DNA of 64,000 nucleotides from assembly GCA_024763035.1 (NCBI GenBank), contig JANTGG010000001.1:1-64000 (forward strand), read 5' to 3'. A model generated the notes under the pieces. The model worked only from the letters and a program-made list of their open reading frames with translations. It searched no databases and was not told the origin of the DNA. Source of the stretch: Desulfocapsa sp. Its GTDB lineage: Bacteria > Desulfobacterota > Desulfobulbia > Desulfobulbales > Desulfocapsaceae. A program made the position numbers and the translations under genes. Positions 40,632 through 50,016 of the stretch are shown piece by piece (the first letter of the stretch is position 1; every line of letters begins with the position of its first letter).

Positions 40632-41729
40632 ATGGGGTTTCGTTGCGGTATAGTCGGTTTGCCAAATGTTGGCAAGTCTACTATTTTTAATGCATTGACA
40701 GCAGCAGGAATTGATGCGGAAAATTATCCGTTTTGTACCATTGAGCCAAATGTGGGGATCGTTCCGGTTCCGGACAAACGGTTGGATGTGCTGGCGGAAA
40801 TGGCAAAGACAAAGTCCAAGGTTGCCACCCAGATGGAATTTGTTGATATTGCCGGTCTTGTGAAGGGAGCCAGTCAGGGTGAGGGGCTGGGCAATCAGTT
40901 CCTCGGTCATATCCGCCAGGTTGATGCACTCGTCCATGTTATCCGCTGTTTTGCAGATGAGAACATTGTGCATGTGGACGGCTCCATTGATCCTGCCCGT
41001 GACCGGGAAGTGATCACCATGGAGCTGGTCCTTGCCGATCTTGATACCGTGGAAAAGAGGCTTAAGAAGGCACAGTCCATGGCAAAGTCCGGAGACAAGG
41101 AACTGAAGGCTCAGGCACTGTTTCTGGAAAAACTGAGAGATGTTCTGGACAGCGGGGCGTCTGCAAGAAGCCTCACTCCAGAAAACGATATGGAAAAAGA
41201 AACCATGCGTGATCTCTGTTTGCTCACCGACAAACCGGTGCTGTATGTGGCAAACGTTCTTGAAGATGACGTGACAGACGGCAATGAATATGTGCGGGTG
41301 CTGGAGGAGCAGGCGGCTTTAGATGGTGACGGAGTGGTTATTATTGCCGGATCCATCGAGCAGGAGCTCAGTCAGCTCGATGCTGAAGAGCAGCAGGAAT
41401 TTCTCGAAGATATGGGAATGACGGAGCCCGGTCTCAATCGTCTGATTGCTGCAGGATATGAGTTGCTGGGGCTTATCACCTATTTTACTGTTGGTGAAAA
41501 AGAGACCCGTGCCTGGACCATCAGGAAAGGTACAAAAGCCCCGGGTGCCGCCGGGAAGATTCATTCTGATTTTGAGCGTGGCTTTATCCGTGCCGAGACT
41601 ATCAGTTATGACGATTTTGTAGCCTGCAACGGTGAAGCCGGAGCGAAGGAAAAGGGCCTGATGCGTTCGGAGGGAAAAGAATATACGGTTGCTGACGGCG
41701 ATTGCATGAACTTCCGCTTTAATGTCTGA
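40632..41729 (+). CDS. ychF: Redox-regulated ATPase/GTPase YchF
   Basis: MGFRCGIVGLPNVGKSTIFNALT; NYPFCTIEPNVGIVPVPD. Confidence 0.97.
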   Translation: MGFRCGIVGLPNVGKSTIFNALTAAGIDAENYPFCTIEPNVGIVPVPDKRLDVLAEMAKTKSKVATQMEFVDIAGLVKGASQGEGLGNQFLGHIRQVDALVHVIRCFADENIVHVDGSIDPARDREVITMELVLADLDTVEKRLKKAQSMAKSGDKELKAQALFLEKLRDVLDSGASARSLTPENDMEKETMRDLCLLTDKPVLYVANVLEDDVTDGNEYVRVLEEQAALDGDGVVIIAGSIEQELSQLDAEEQQEFLEDMGMTEPGLNRLIAAGYELLGLITYFTVGEKETRAWTIRKGTKAPGAAGKIHSDFERGFIRAETISYDDFVACNGEAGAKEKGLMRSEGKEYTVADGDCMNFRFNV

Positions 41730-41762
41730 GGTTGCAAACTGTTACGAGACAAGCATCTATCC

Positions 41763-42776
41763 ATGAGTGCTGAGAAACAGATACCTGAGGGAGAAGAAGA
41801 GTTGCTGTTTATCGGCGGCAAGCAGCTCCTCGGGCAGAAACAGGCAGTCGGGCTTCTTACGAAGTCCATGGCTTCCGGGCGATTGGCACATGCGTACCTT
41901 TTTCGCGGACCGGATGGTGTCGGTAAACAGCTGCTGGCACGGATTCTTGCCGCGGCCGTTAATTGCGGGCAGGCTAAGGGGATGGCAGCATGCGGAAAAT
42001 GTTCGAGTTGTAAAAAGTTTGCCCTGTCGGCTCATCCTGATTTTGAGATTGTTTCCCCGGAAAAGGGTGCGATCAAAATTTCCCAGGTTCGTGAACTCAT
42101 AAAAAAACTCTCCTTTGCTCCCTATGAGGCGAAGATGCGGGTCGTCCTCATTGAAGATATTCATACCATGCGGCAGGAGGCGGCGAACAGTCTGTTGAAA
42201 ACCCTTGAAGAGCCGCCTGCAGACAATCTTCTGATCCTGACGGCTGATTCCTCCCGCACTGTTTTGCAGACGATTCTTTCGAGATGTCAGACCATTCCCC
42301 TGTATCCATTGAATGCGGAGGAGAGTGTCGAGGTGATCCTTCGTGAGAACAGTGAAATAGGACCTAAGGTTGCAAAGACCCTTGCCAGGTTGTCCGAGGG
42401 GAGTCCCGGAAGGGCTCTTCTGCTGCACCAGCAGGAGATTGTTCCCTTTTGTGAGAAGGTCGTCGGTCTGATTTGTGATCGGGAAAAGACAGCAGATCAG
42501 TATGCAGGGCTTGTCCTGCAGACCGCAGAACAGATGGCAGAGTTGAAAGAGGATTTACCTGTACTGTTTGGATTGCTGCGGCTGTTTTTTCGGGACGGGC
42601 TGGTCCATCACTGCTCTCCGGAATTGGACGGAGAGGGGGGTAAATATCGGAAAGACTGGAATTCTGATGATTATTTTGTTAAATTACAAGCAATTGATCG
42701 GGCGGAAAAGGAACTTGGTCGAAATTGTAACCGGCTCCTCGTCTGTGAGATACTTCTTTTTACATTACAGAAATAA
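41763..42776 (+). CDS. holB: DNA polymerase III subunit delta prime
   Basis: LAHAYLFRGPDGVGKQLLAR, CGKCSSCKKF, NSLLKTLEEPPADNLLIL. Confidence 0.9.
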   Translation: MSAEKQIPEGEEELLFIGGKQLLGQKQAVGLLTKSMASGRLAHAYLFRGPDGVGKQLLARILAAAVNCGQAKGMAACGKCSSCKKFALSAHPDFEIVSPEKGAIKISQVRELIKKLSFAPYEAKMRVVLIEDIHTMRQEAANSLLKTLEEPPADNLLILTADSSRTVLQTILSRCQTIPLYPLNAEESVEVILRENSEIGPKVAKTLARLSEGSPGRALLLHQQEIVPFCEKVVGLICDREKTADQYAGLVLQTAEQMAELKEDLPVLFGLLRLFFRDGLVHHCSPELDGEGGKYRKDWNSDDYFVKLQAIDRAEKELGRNCNRLLVCEILLFTLQK

Positions 42777-42806
42777 GGGACAAGAGAAATCTTTTTCTCT
42801 GAAAAT

Positions 42807-43736
42807 ATGACAGAAGTGCAGGAAGATAACAGCGGCAAGTCTGAAAAGCAGACGGTCTTTTTCTATCGCTTTCGTTTCCGTGAACAGGGACAGGAGTTTA
42901 CTGCCCAGGCCACACTGGACGATTTGAAACGCGGTGATGTGGTGATGATTCGTGGTGAGTTTGGTCTTGAGCCTGCCTGTATCAGCGGTTCTGCCCCGGC
43001 ATGCCGGGATTCTGAGACTGTTCGCAAGGCGAGCTACGAGCTGATACGGCGGGCGGCACCGGAGGAGTGTAACCGTTATGCAAATATCCCTAAGGAAGAA
43101 GAGTCGGCTGAAAATTTCTGTAAAGAGTTGATTGCTAAACATTCTCTGCAGATGCGTCTGGTTCGGGTCGAACGGTTTTTTAACGGAAGTAAGATGATTT
43201 TTTACTTTACCGCCGATAAACGGGTGGATTTCAGGGCACTGGTAAAGGATCTTGTACAGGAATTTCGTACCCGGGTGGAGATGCGTCAGGTGGGCGTGCG
43301 TCACGAAACCAAGATGCTTGGCGGAATTGGAACCTGTGGTCGTGAATTATGCTGTTCCGGTTATATGAAAAAGTTTGATTCGGTTTCCATCAAGATGGCA
43401 AAGGAGCAGGATCTTCCCTTGAATCCTTCCAAGATATCTGGTGTCTGCAACCGGCTTCTCTGCTGTTTGACCTATGAATTTGAAACCTATAAGCGGGAAC
43501 GGAAGGGAATGCCCAAGCCGGGGAAGAAGCTGCAGGCGGGAAATACTGTTTACCGGGTAAAGCGGCAAAATCCCCTGCAGTCCAGGCTTCTGGTTATTGA
43601 CCAGGAAGGGGAACAGCATCTGCTGACCCGCGAAGAATGGCAGGAATGTACGCTGGTGAAACCGGAACCTGCACCCAAAAGAAAGAAGCAGGGCGACAAA
43701 GAAAAAAAGGGACCTAACACCGGTGATGAACGGTAA
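42807..43736 (+). CDS. PSP1 domain protein (RicT/YaaT-like)
   Basis: DFRALVKDLVQEFRTRVEMRQVGVRHETKMLGGIGTCGRELCCSGYMKKF; NPSKISGVCNRLLCCLTYE. Confidence 0.92.
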   Translation: MTEVQEDNSGKSEKQTVFFYRFRFREQGQEFTAQATLDDLKRGDVVMIRGEFGLEPACISGSAPACRDSETVRKASYELIRRAAPEECNRYANIPKEEESAENFCKELIAKHSLQMRLVRVERFFNGSKMIFYFTADKRVDFRALVKDLVQEFRTRVEMRQVGVRHETKMLGGIGTCGRELCCSGYMKKFDSVSIKMAKEQDLPLNPSKISGVCNRLLCCLTYEFETYKRERKGMPKPGKKLQAGNTVYRVKRQNPLQSRLLVIDQEGEQHLLTREEWQECTLVKPEPAPKRKKQGDKEKKGPNTGDER

Positions 43737-43857
43737 GCCGGCATAAGTGCCTCGAAGGTCTCGTGCCTCGCTATTTGCTTATGTTTGTAACATTTTGTCA
43801 TTAAAGCGAGTATGGAACTTCGTGTTTTTTGTTACAGCTTTTCAGGAGTAAGGCACT
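43714..43857 (+). repeat. Dispersed repeat family 2 (copy A)
   Basis: ctaacaccggtgatgaacggtaagccggcataagtgcctcg...ggaacttcgtgttttttgttacagcttttcaggagtaaggcac; spans the RicT-like stop codon and the metG 5-prime region. Confidence 0.85.
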
Positions 43858-43885
43858 AAAGAGTAATATCTTCAAGAATACAGCC

Positions 43886-45826
43886 ATGACAACCTATATA
43901 ACCACCCCCATATATTACGTGAATGCGCAGCCGCACCTCGGGCATGCATATACTACCATTATTGCAGATACCTACAGCCGTTTTCGCAGGTTGGAGGGTG
44001 ATGATGTCCGCTTCCAGACGGGAACGGATGAGCATGGGGATAAAATTGCAGAGGCGGCAGAAAAGCAGGGGCTAAGTCCCAGGGAGTATGTGGATCGGAT
44101 CAGCGCCATGTTCCGTGATACCTGGCCGCTTTTACATATCACTCCGGATAATTTTATTCGCACCACCGACACCGGTCATATCGCTCTGGTACAGAAGCTT
44201 CTGCAGCAGGTATATGACAAGGGAGATATTTATTTTGACGAGTATTCCGGGAACTACTGCAAGGGCTGTGAGCGTTTCCTCACTGAAAAAGAGCTTATGG
44301 ACGGCAAATGCCCGGACCATCAGACAGTACCCGAAGAGATTACAGAGCAGAACTATTTTTTCCGGATGTCTAAATATCAGCAGCAGCTGATTGACCATAT
44401 TCAGACCAATCCCGAGTTTATCACCCCGGAGAGATATCGGAACGAAGTACTCTCATTTTTAAGCGAACCACTGGAAGATCTCTGTATCTCCCGGCCCACC
44501 TCCCGACTCACCTGGGGGATCCAACTGCCCTTCGACTCCTCATTTGTCACCTATGTCTGGTTTGATGCCCTTATCAATTATCTCACCGGTCTTGGATACC
44601 CCGATGATGAAAAATTTGCCAGATACTGGGGCTCGGCAGAGCATCTGATAGCAAAGGATATCCTGAAACCCCACGCGATTTTCTGGCCGACCATGCTCCT
44701 TTCCATGGAGATCCCCCTCTATAAAAAACTGCACGTCCACGGGTACTGGAACGTGGATGAGACGAAGATGTCCAAGAGCATCGGCAATGTGGTGCGTCCG
44801 GCAGAGCTTGTGGAGGAGTACGGAGCGGATTGCCTGCGCTACTTTGTTCTGCGGGAGATGTCCTTTGGGCTCGATGCCTCATTTAGTTCCGATGCCATTG
44901 TTGCCCGTAAAAACTCTGATCTGGCAAATGATCTCGGCAATCTTTACAGCCGTTCAATGGCGATGCTGGTAAAATATACCGGTGGTGTCGTGCCCGATCC
45001 CGGCAAGGATGACAGTGATGATACCCTGCTGCGGGATCTGGCGGCATCGGTGTTGATCCGTTACCGGAAGGCCATGTCGAATTTTGAATTCCACCGTGGA
45101 CTGCAGGCGGTGTGGGAGCTTATCAGCCTTGCCAACAAGTACATCGTCAGTAATGAACCCTGGACCCTTGTGAAGGATCCTGCCATGGAGGGGCGTCTGC
45201 ATGCGGTGCTTTATAACCTGATTGAGACCCTGCGCCTGCTGGCACTTATGCTTCAGCCGGTTATGCCGGAGACCTGTGCGAAGATGACTACGGGGCTGGG
45301 GCTGCCTGTCGATAGTCCGTTTGTAACGGATCTTGCTCAGGGGGGAGACTGGGGGCTGTTTCCGGCGGGTACGGGTCTTGTGGCAATTGACGCCCTTTTT
45401 CCGCGTATGGAGAAAAAGAAGGTTTCAAAAAAACAGCAAAAAAAAGGGAAGCCCGCAAAGAAAAAGAAAAAAGTGGTGGAGGAATCCCTGGAAGGCATGA
45501 TAAGCTTTGAGCAGTTTCAGGGTGTGGATCTGCGGGTGGCGGAGATTGTGGCTGCCGAGCCTGTAAAGAAATCTGACCGGTTGTTAAAGCTCACGGTGAA
45601 AGCACCGCAGGAACGGGTGATTGTTGCCGGAATTGCCGAGTATTACAGTGCCAGTGAACTGATCGGGATGCAGGTCCTGATTGTTGCTAATCTGAAACCG
45701 GTTCGCCTGATGGGCGTTGAGTCGCAGGGAATGGTGCTTGCCGCTAAAGAGGAAGTGGATGGCAGGACGCAGCTGGTTTTATCCACGGTGAGTGGAAAAG
45801 TTGCACCCGGCTCACGGGTGGCATAG
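43886..45826 (+). CDS. metG: Methionyl-tRNA synthetase with C-terminal tRNA-binding domain
   Basis: YITTPIYYVNAQPHLGHAYTTIIADT; MSKSIGNVV; C-terminal EQFQGVDLRVAEIVAAEPV. Confidence 0.97.
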   Translation: MTTYITTPIYYVNAQPHLGHAYTTIIADTYSRFRRLEGDDVRFQTGTDEHGDKIAEAAEKQGLSPREYVDRISAMFRDTWPLLHITPDNFIRTTDTGHIALVQKLLQQVYDKGDIYFDEYSGNYCKGCERFLTEKELMDGKCPDHQTVPEEITEQNYFFRMSKYQQQLIDHIQTNPEFITPERYRNEVLSFLSEPLEDLCISRPTSRLTWGIQLPFDSSFVTYVWFDALINYLTGLGYPDDEKFARYWGSAEHLIAKDILKPHAIFWPTMLLSMEIPLYKKLHVHGYWNVDETKMSKSIGNVVRPAELVEEYGADCLRYFVLREMSFGLDASFSSDAIVARKNSDLANDLGNLYSRSMAMLVKYTGGVVPDPGKDDSDDTLLRDLAASVLIRYRKAMSNFEFHRGLQAVWELISLANKYIVSNEPWTLVKDPAMEGRLHAVLYNLIETLRLLALMLQPVMPETCAKMTTGLGLPVDSPFVTDLAQGGDWGLFPAGTGLVAIDALFPRMEKKKVSKKQQKKGKPAKKKKKVVEESLEGMISFEQFQGVDLRVAEIVAAEPVKKSDRLLKLTVKAPQERVIVAGIAEYYSASELIGMQVLIVANLKPVRLMGVESQGMVLAAKEEVDGRTQLVLSTVSGKVAPGSRVA

Positions 45827-45845
45827 ACACGTATGGAGTTTCCAG

Positions 45846-46145
45846 ATGTTTGTTGTAAATAATTTTATGATGGCTGTGGCGCAGCTGATAGATTTTCTTC
45901 TCACTGCCTATATGTGGGTTATTATAGGTCGGGCCGTTATCTCCTGGGTCAGTGCAGATCCTTCCAATCCCATTGTCCGGTTTTTATATGAGGCAACAGA
46001 GCCTGCGTTGAGTCGTATCAGAAGGTTTCTGCCCATGAGCATGGGTGGTATCGATTTCTCACCCATGATTCTGATTATGGCAATCATGTTTCTGCAAAGT
46101 TTTCTTGTCCCCACCTTAAAACAGCTTGCCATGGGAATGGGCTGA
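45846..46145 (+). CDS. YggT family membrane protein
   Basis: LLTAYMWVIIGRAVISWVSADPSNPIVRFLYEATEPALSRIRRFLP. Confidence 0.92.
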   Translation: MFVVNNFMMAVAQLIDFLLTAYMWVIIGRAVISWVSADPSNPIVRFLYEATEPALSRIRRFLPMSMGGIDFSPMILIMAIMFLQSFLVPTLKQLAMGMG

Positions 46146-46199
46146 GTTGTCTGGAACGGAACTTATTAATCTGCTGATAGAAAAAAGGATGGATTCACC

Positions 46200-47222
46200 A
46201 TGTCTATAACTCCGCAAATGATTAAGGATCAGGAATTTGAAGTAAAGTTCAGGGGGTTTGACCCCATTGAGGTGCGTGATTATCTCGAAGTCATCGCCAA
46301 TGAGTTTTTTGCGATGCAGGAGGATTTTAAGGAGCAGCTCGAAGAACTTGACGAATTGCGTGAGGAGAAGGCAAATTCCGAGTCGCAAAACAGTTCTCTG
46401 GAAACGGACATGGAGTTCACCCGGAAGGTCACCGATGAACTTAAAGAGAGTTGCGCCCAGAAAGATGAGACCATTGAAGAGCAGCAAAAAGAGATTGAAG
46501 AGCTGCAGCTGCGTATAGCCGACATTGAGCAGGAAAAGGTGGAGCAGGAGGAGGAAGTCAGTGCGGCAGAGGCGCGAATTGAAGAGATGGAGAATGCTCT
46601 TGCCGCAGCACAGGAAGAAAAGGAAAGAGTTGAACGCAAGGCTGCTCTTCTTCAGGATAAGAACGAAGAGTTGCAGAAGGAGGAGGTCGATTTTAAATCC
46701 ACCCTTGCTGCTGCCCAGCATTTCGCTGAAGATTTGAAAGAGAAAAGCAGGGTTGAGGCAGAAGAGATGATTGCCGCAGCCCACGCCGAAATCAACACGA
46801 TCCGTGATAATGCCAAGGAGGAACTCGAACGACTGCCAAAAGAGATTGAGATCCTGAAATCCAAGAAGGGCAAGGTGAAAAACGAGTTGAAGGGTATCCT
46901 TGAAACCTACCTGGAAACGCTTGATGTCTTTTATCCTGAGGGGGAGGAACCACGGGGAGAGGACAGTAATGAGGCGGCAGATGAAAACGAGCTCTTTCAA
47001 AAAGTGGAGATCGGGGAGGATGGAACCATTACCCAGGAAGATCTTGATAAATTTGATCTTAATGGTGAAGATCCTGTTCTGAAGGGACCCGTGGATGATG
47101 AGGCACTTGCCACCCTGTTTGGTCAGGGGGACGAAGAGGAATCGGAATCAGATGAAGGGAATGATTTGCTGAAGGCCCTTGATGACGACATTGAAGGGGA
47201 TGGTGAAAAGGGGAGTTTCTAA
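46200..47222 (+). CDS. DivIVA domain coiled-coil protein
   Basis: ITPQMIKDQEFEVKFRGFDPIEVRDYLEVIANEF; long coiled coil. Confidence 0.92.
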   Translation: MSITPQMIKDQEFEVKFRGFDPIEVRDYLEVIANEFFAMQEDFKEQLEELDELREEKANSESQNSSLETDMEFTRKVTDELKESCAQKDETIEEQQKEIEELQLRIADIEQEKVEQEEEVSAAEARIEEMENALAAAQEEKERVERKAALLQDKNEELQKEEVDFKSTLAAAQHFAEDLKEKSRVEAEEMIAAAHAEINTIRDNAKEELERLPKEIEILKSKKGKVKNELKGILETYLETLDVFYPEGEEPRGEDSNEAADENELFQKVEIGEDGTITQEDLDKFDLNGEDPVLKGPVDDEALATLFGQGDEEESESDEGNDLLKALDDDIEGDGEKGSF

Positions 47223-47523
47223 GGTGCCCTTTCTTTCCCCCTGGAAGGATGGACGAACTCTCCTCAATCTGCACGTACAGCCAAAAGCATCCGCCAACCG
47301 CATGGTTGGTATCCACGATAATCGCCTGAAACTGGCACTCACCGCAGCACCGGTGGACGGCAAAGCAAACAGTGCTGTTATTGCATTCCTGGCCTCATTT
47401 CTGGGGTTGAAAAAAAAAGACATTGAGATCCGGCACGGCATGCATTCCCGCAGGAAAGCTGTGCTTCTTGATTGCCCGGACAGTGGAGAAATACGGGCGA
47501 AGATTATGTCTGCACTTCAGTAA
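47200..47523 (+). CDS. DUF167 (YggU) family protein
   Basis: LNLHVQPKASANRMVGIHDNRLKLALTAAPVDGKANSAVIAFLA. Confidence 0.9.
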   Translation: MVKRGVSKVPFLSPWKDGRTLLNLHVQPKASANRMVGIHDNRLKLALTAAPVDGKANSAVIAFLASFLGLKKKDIEIRHGMHSRRKAVLLDCPDSGEIRAKIMSALQ

Positions 47524-47573
47524 ACACGTGTGCCAGCTACGGTATTATATGATAGTATTCCAAGGAGATGTGC

Positions 47574-48272
47574 ATGAAAAAGTATGTTGTCGGGAACTGG
47601 AAGTGTAATAAGGGGCGCCGGGAGGCCCAGAAGTGGTTCGCAGAATTTGCAGATTGTTATACGCCAGTTTCCAGTCTTGAGGTCATCGTTGCCCCATCCC
47701 TTGTCTGTCTCCTCACTCTGTCGCAGTATGTTGAAGCGCTGCAGCTCGAAAATGTTTCCCTCGCCGCCCAGGATGTTTCTCCCTTTCCCAAAGGCTCATA
47801 TACCGGTGCCGTGGCAGCTGATATGCTGAGAGGTCTTGTGGATTACGTGATCATCGGTCATTCGGAACGGAGAAGATACTTCCATGAGACGTCTCTGGAA
47901 ACGGCGAATAAGATGGCAGAATCTGTGGATGCCGGTCTCAAACCCATTGTCTGTATCGATCAGCCCTACGCCATGTCTCAGCTCACTGCTTTAAATGATA
48001 TCGACTGTGATGATATGCTCCTTGCCTATGGTCCGGTTGATGCGGTCACTGCACGTGTGCCTGAGGAGGTAAGCCGGGTTGCTGAAGCAGTTGATTTTAT
48101 CAAGCAGGTACAGCCCAAGCGTCCCGTTTTGTATGGCGGCTCTCTTCGCCCTGACAATGCGGAGGAGTATGTTGCCCTGTCCCAGCTCTCCGGACTGTTT
48201 GTGGGAGAGTCCAGCCTGGATGCGGGAACATTTGCTTCTATCTGTGCAATTGTTGGAAAAACCCTGGGCTAA
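47574..48272 (+). CDS. tpiA: Triosephosphate isomerase-like protein with altered catalytic loop
   Basis: GNWKCN, IGHSERRRYF, LYGGSLRPDNAEEYV present; YEPVWAIGTG region reads YGPVDAVTAR. Confidence 0.85.
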   Translation: MKKYVVGNWKCNKGRREAQKWFAEFADCYTPVSSLEVIVAPSLVCLLTLSQYVEALQLENVSLAAQDVSPFPKGSYTGAVAADMLRGLVDYVIIGHSERRRYFHETSLETANKMAESVDAGLKPIVCIDQPYAMSQLTALNDIDCDDMLLAYGPVDAVTARVPEEVSRVAEAVDFIKQVQPKRPVLYGGSLRPDNAEEYVALSQLSGLFVGESSLDAGTFASICAIVGKTLG

Positions 48273-48291
48273 GGGCTGTTCCTTGAATGGC

Positions 48292-49986
48292 TTACTTCTC
48301 CTTTTTCTTGGGAAGAAGAAAAGATATGACAAAACCGGCAGAGTAGAGCCCGGCACCCACCAGCCCGACAATCCCGAGTATCCCCAGAAATCCGGGCTTT
48401 TTAGAGAGTGAATCTGCCAGAATAAGGATGGATGAGCCGACGATGAGAGCCGATATAATCATTGATATTCCCATCAGTCTGCTGGAAAGTTCTACCTTAT
48501 CAGCGAGATGCTCAAAACGTCTCATCTCCAGGTTGAGGGTGAAGCGACCGCTTCGTATCTGATCGAGAATTCTCTGCAGGTCTCCCGGCATATTTTCAAA
48601 GAGCTCGATGTAACCGGTCATGCTCTTCTGCATGCGGTGACGAAGTGCCTCGAAACCGTATCGCCTGGTCACAACTTCTTGTATCTGCGGCTCCACATGT
48701 TCCAGGACGTTGAATGTGGGGTCGAAGTATTCTGCCACCCCTTCGATGGTGGTGAGGGCTTTGGTGAGAAAGAGCAGGTCGCCCGGACAGACGATATGGT
48801 ATCGCTGCAGCATGGCAAAAAAATCAGAGAGCAGCTTGGAGATATCGAGCTGTTTCAGGTTGGCATCCTGAAAACTAGCTGTAAACTGCCGTAGTTCCAC
48901 CCTGAAGTCGCGTCTGTCTGTGATTGCCGGATCCATGTCGGTGAGTTCAATGATCACCCGGCAGAGCTTGTCGATGTCGTCCTGACTGACTGCCGCCACC
49001 AGATCAATCAGCTGCTCTGCTGTTTTCTTGTCCAGATGACCTGTCATACCGCAGTCGATAAAACAGAGTCTTTGTCCGGGCAGCAGAAAGATATTTCCGG
49101 GGTGCGGGTCGGCATGAAAGAAACCAAAGCGGAGACACTGCTTAAAAACAGCATCTGTTCCGTTTTCGACGATTGTTCTCCGTTCTTTGGCAGTGAGTGC
49201 TTTGGGGTCAACCGAGGAGAGAGGCTGCCCCATTATTTCTTCTAAAGTAAGAATGTTTCTGGTGGATGCTGTTTCGTAGACTTTTGGAAAGCAGATATTG
49301 GGGTCATCCTCAAAGTATCGTCTCAGTCTGTTGGTTGCCTGAGCCTCCTGGTTCAGATTCATCTCTTTAGAGAGTTCTTTTGAAAACTCGGTGGAGGCGG
49401 CAATGGGACTGTAGCCCAGGTCCGAAAAGTAGGCTTCCACGAACTGGGCGAGTCCTTCAAGCAGTGCCATATCTTCTTCCACAATCCGGCGGACACCGGG
49501 ACGCAGCACCTTGATGACCACCCGTGTATTATCTTTCAGTCTCGCCCTGTGCACTTGTGCCATGGATGCGGCAGCAAGGGGTGTTTCTTCGATGGAGGAG
49601 AAAAGCAGCTCCAGGCGTCCGGGAAATTCGTCGGTCAGCACCTTTTCGATGTCTTCAAACGGGACAAGGTTACAGTTGTCCTGCAGCCTTTTGAACTCTT
49701 CCGCCCATTCCGGTGGAATAAGATCCGGGCGTGTGGCAAGGATCTGCCCCAGTTTGATAAATGTGGGACCCAGTTTCTCAAGAACCATGCGCATCCGGAC
49801 AGGACGTGCCAGCTGCAGATCCACCTCTTTTTCAGCGGATTCACTTTCAATCTTTTTATGACTGGTGAAGTTCTCCAGTCCAATATCTGTCAGAACCTCC
49901 TGGAAGCCAAAGCTTGAAAGCACCCTGATGATTTCTGTCAGTCGTTTGGTGCTGCGAATGTTCTTCTTGATATTAATAATTTTCAT
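48292..49986 (-). CDS. ubiB: ABC1/AarF/UbiB family atypical kinase
   Basis: LGPTFIKLGQILATRPDLIPPEWAEEFKRLQD; PLAAASMAQVHRA; GFFHADPHPGNIFLLP. Confidence 0.92.
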   Translation of the reverse strand: MKIINIKKNIRSTKRLTEIIRVLSSFGFQEVLTDIGLENFTSHKKIESESAEKEVDLQLARPVRMRMVLEKLGPTFIKLGQILATRPDLIPPEWAEEFKRLQDNCNLVPFEDIEKVLTDEFPGRLELLFSSIEETPLAAASMAQVHRARLKDNTRVVIKVLRPGVRRIVEEDMALLEGLAQFVEAYFSDLGYSPIAASTEFSKELSKEMNLNQEAQATNRLRRYFEDDPNICFPKVYETASTRNILTLEEIMGQPLSSVDPKALTAKERRTIVENGTDAVFKQCLRFGFFHADPHPGNIFLLPGQRLCFIDCGMTGHLDKKTAEQLIDLVAAVSQDDIDKLCRVIIELTDMDPAITDRRDFRVELRQFTASFQDANLKQLDISKLLSDFFAMLQRYHIVCPGDLLFLTKALTTIEGVAEYFDPTFNVLEHVEPQIQEVVTRRYGFEALRHRMQKSMTGYIELFENMPGDLQRILDQIRSGRFTLNLEMRRFEHLADKVELSSRLMGISMIISALIVGSSILILADSLSKKPGFLGILGIVGLVGAGLYSAGFVISFLLPKKKEK

Positions 49987-50016
49987 TATTTGCCTGTGGC
50001 AGTTTTTCGTACGTAT

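Noticed and set aside
46116-47000. 294-aa Leu/Phe-rich minus ORF that looks membrane-like
   Set aside because: Exact antisense of the DivIVA coiled coil; Glu/Lys-rich coiled coils give Leu/Phe-rich shadow ORFs.
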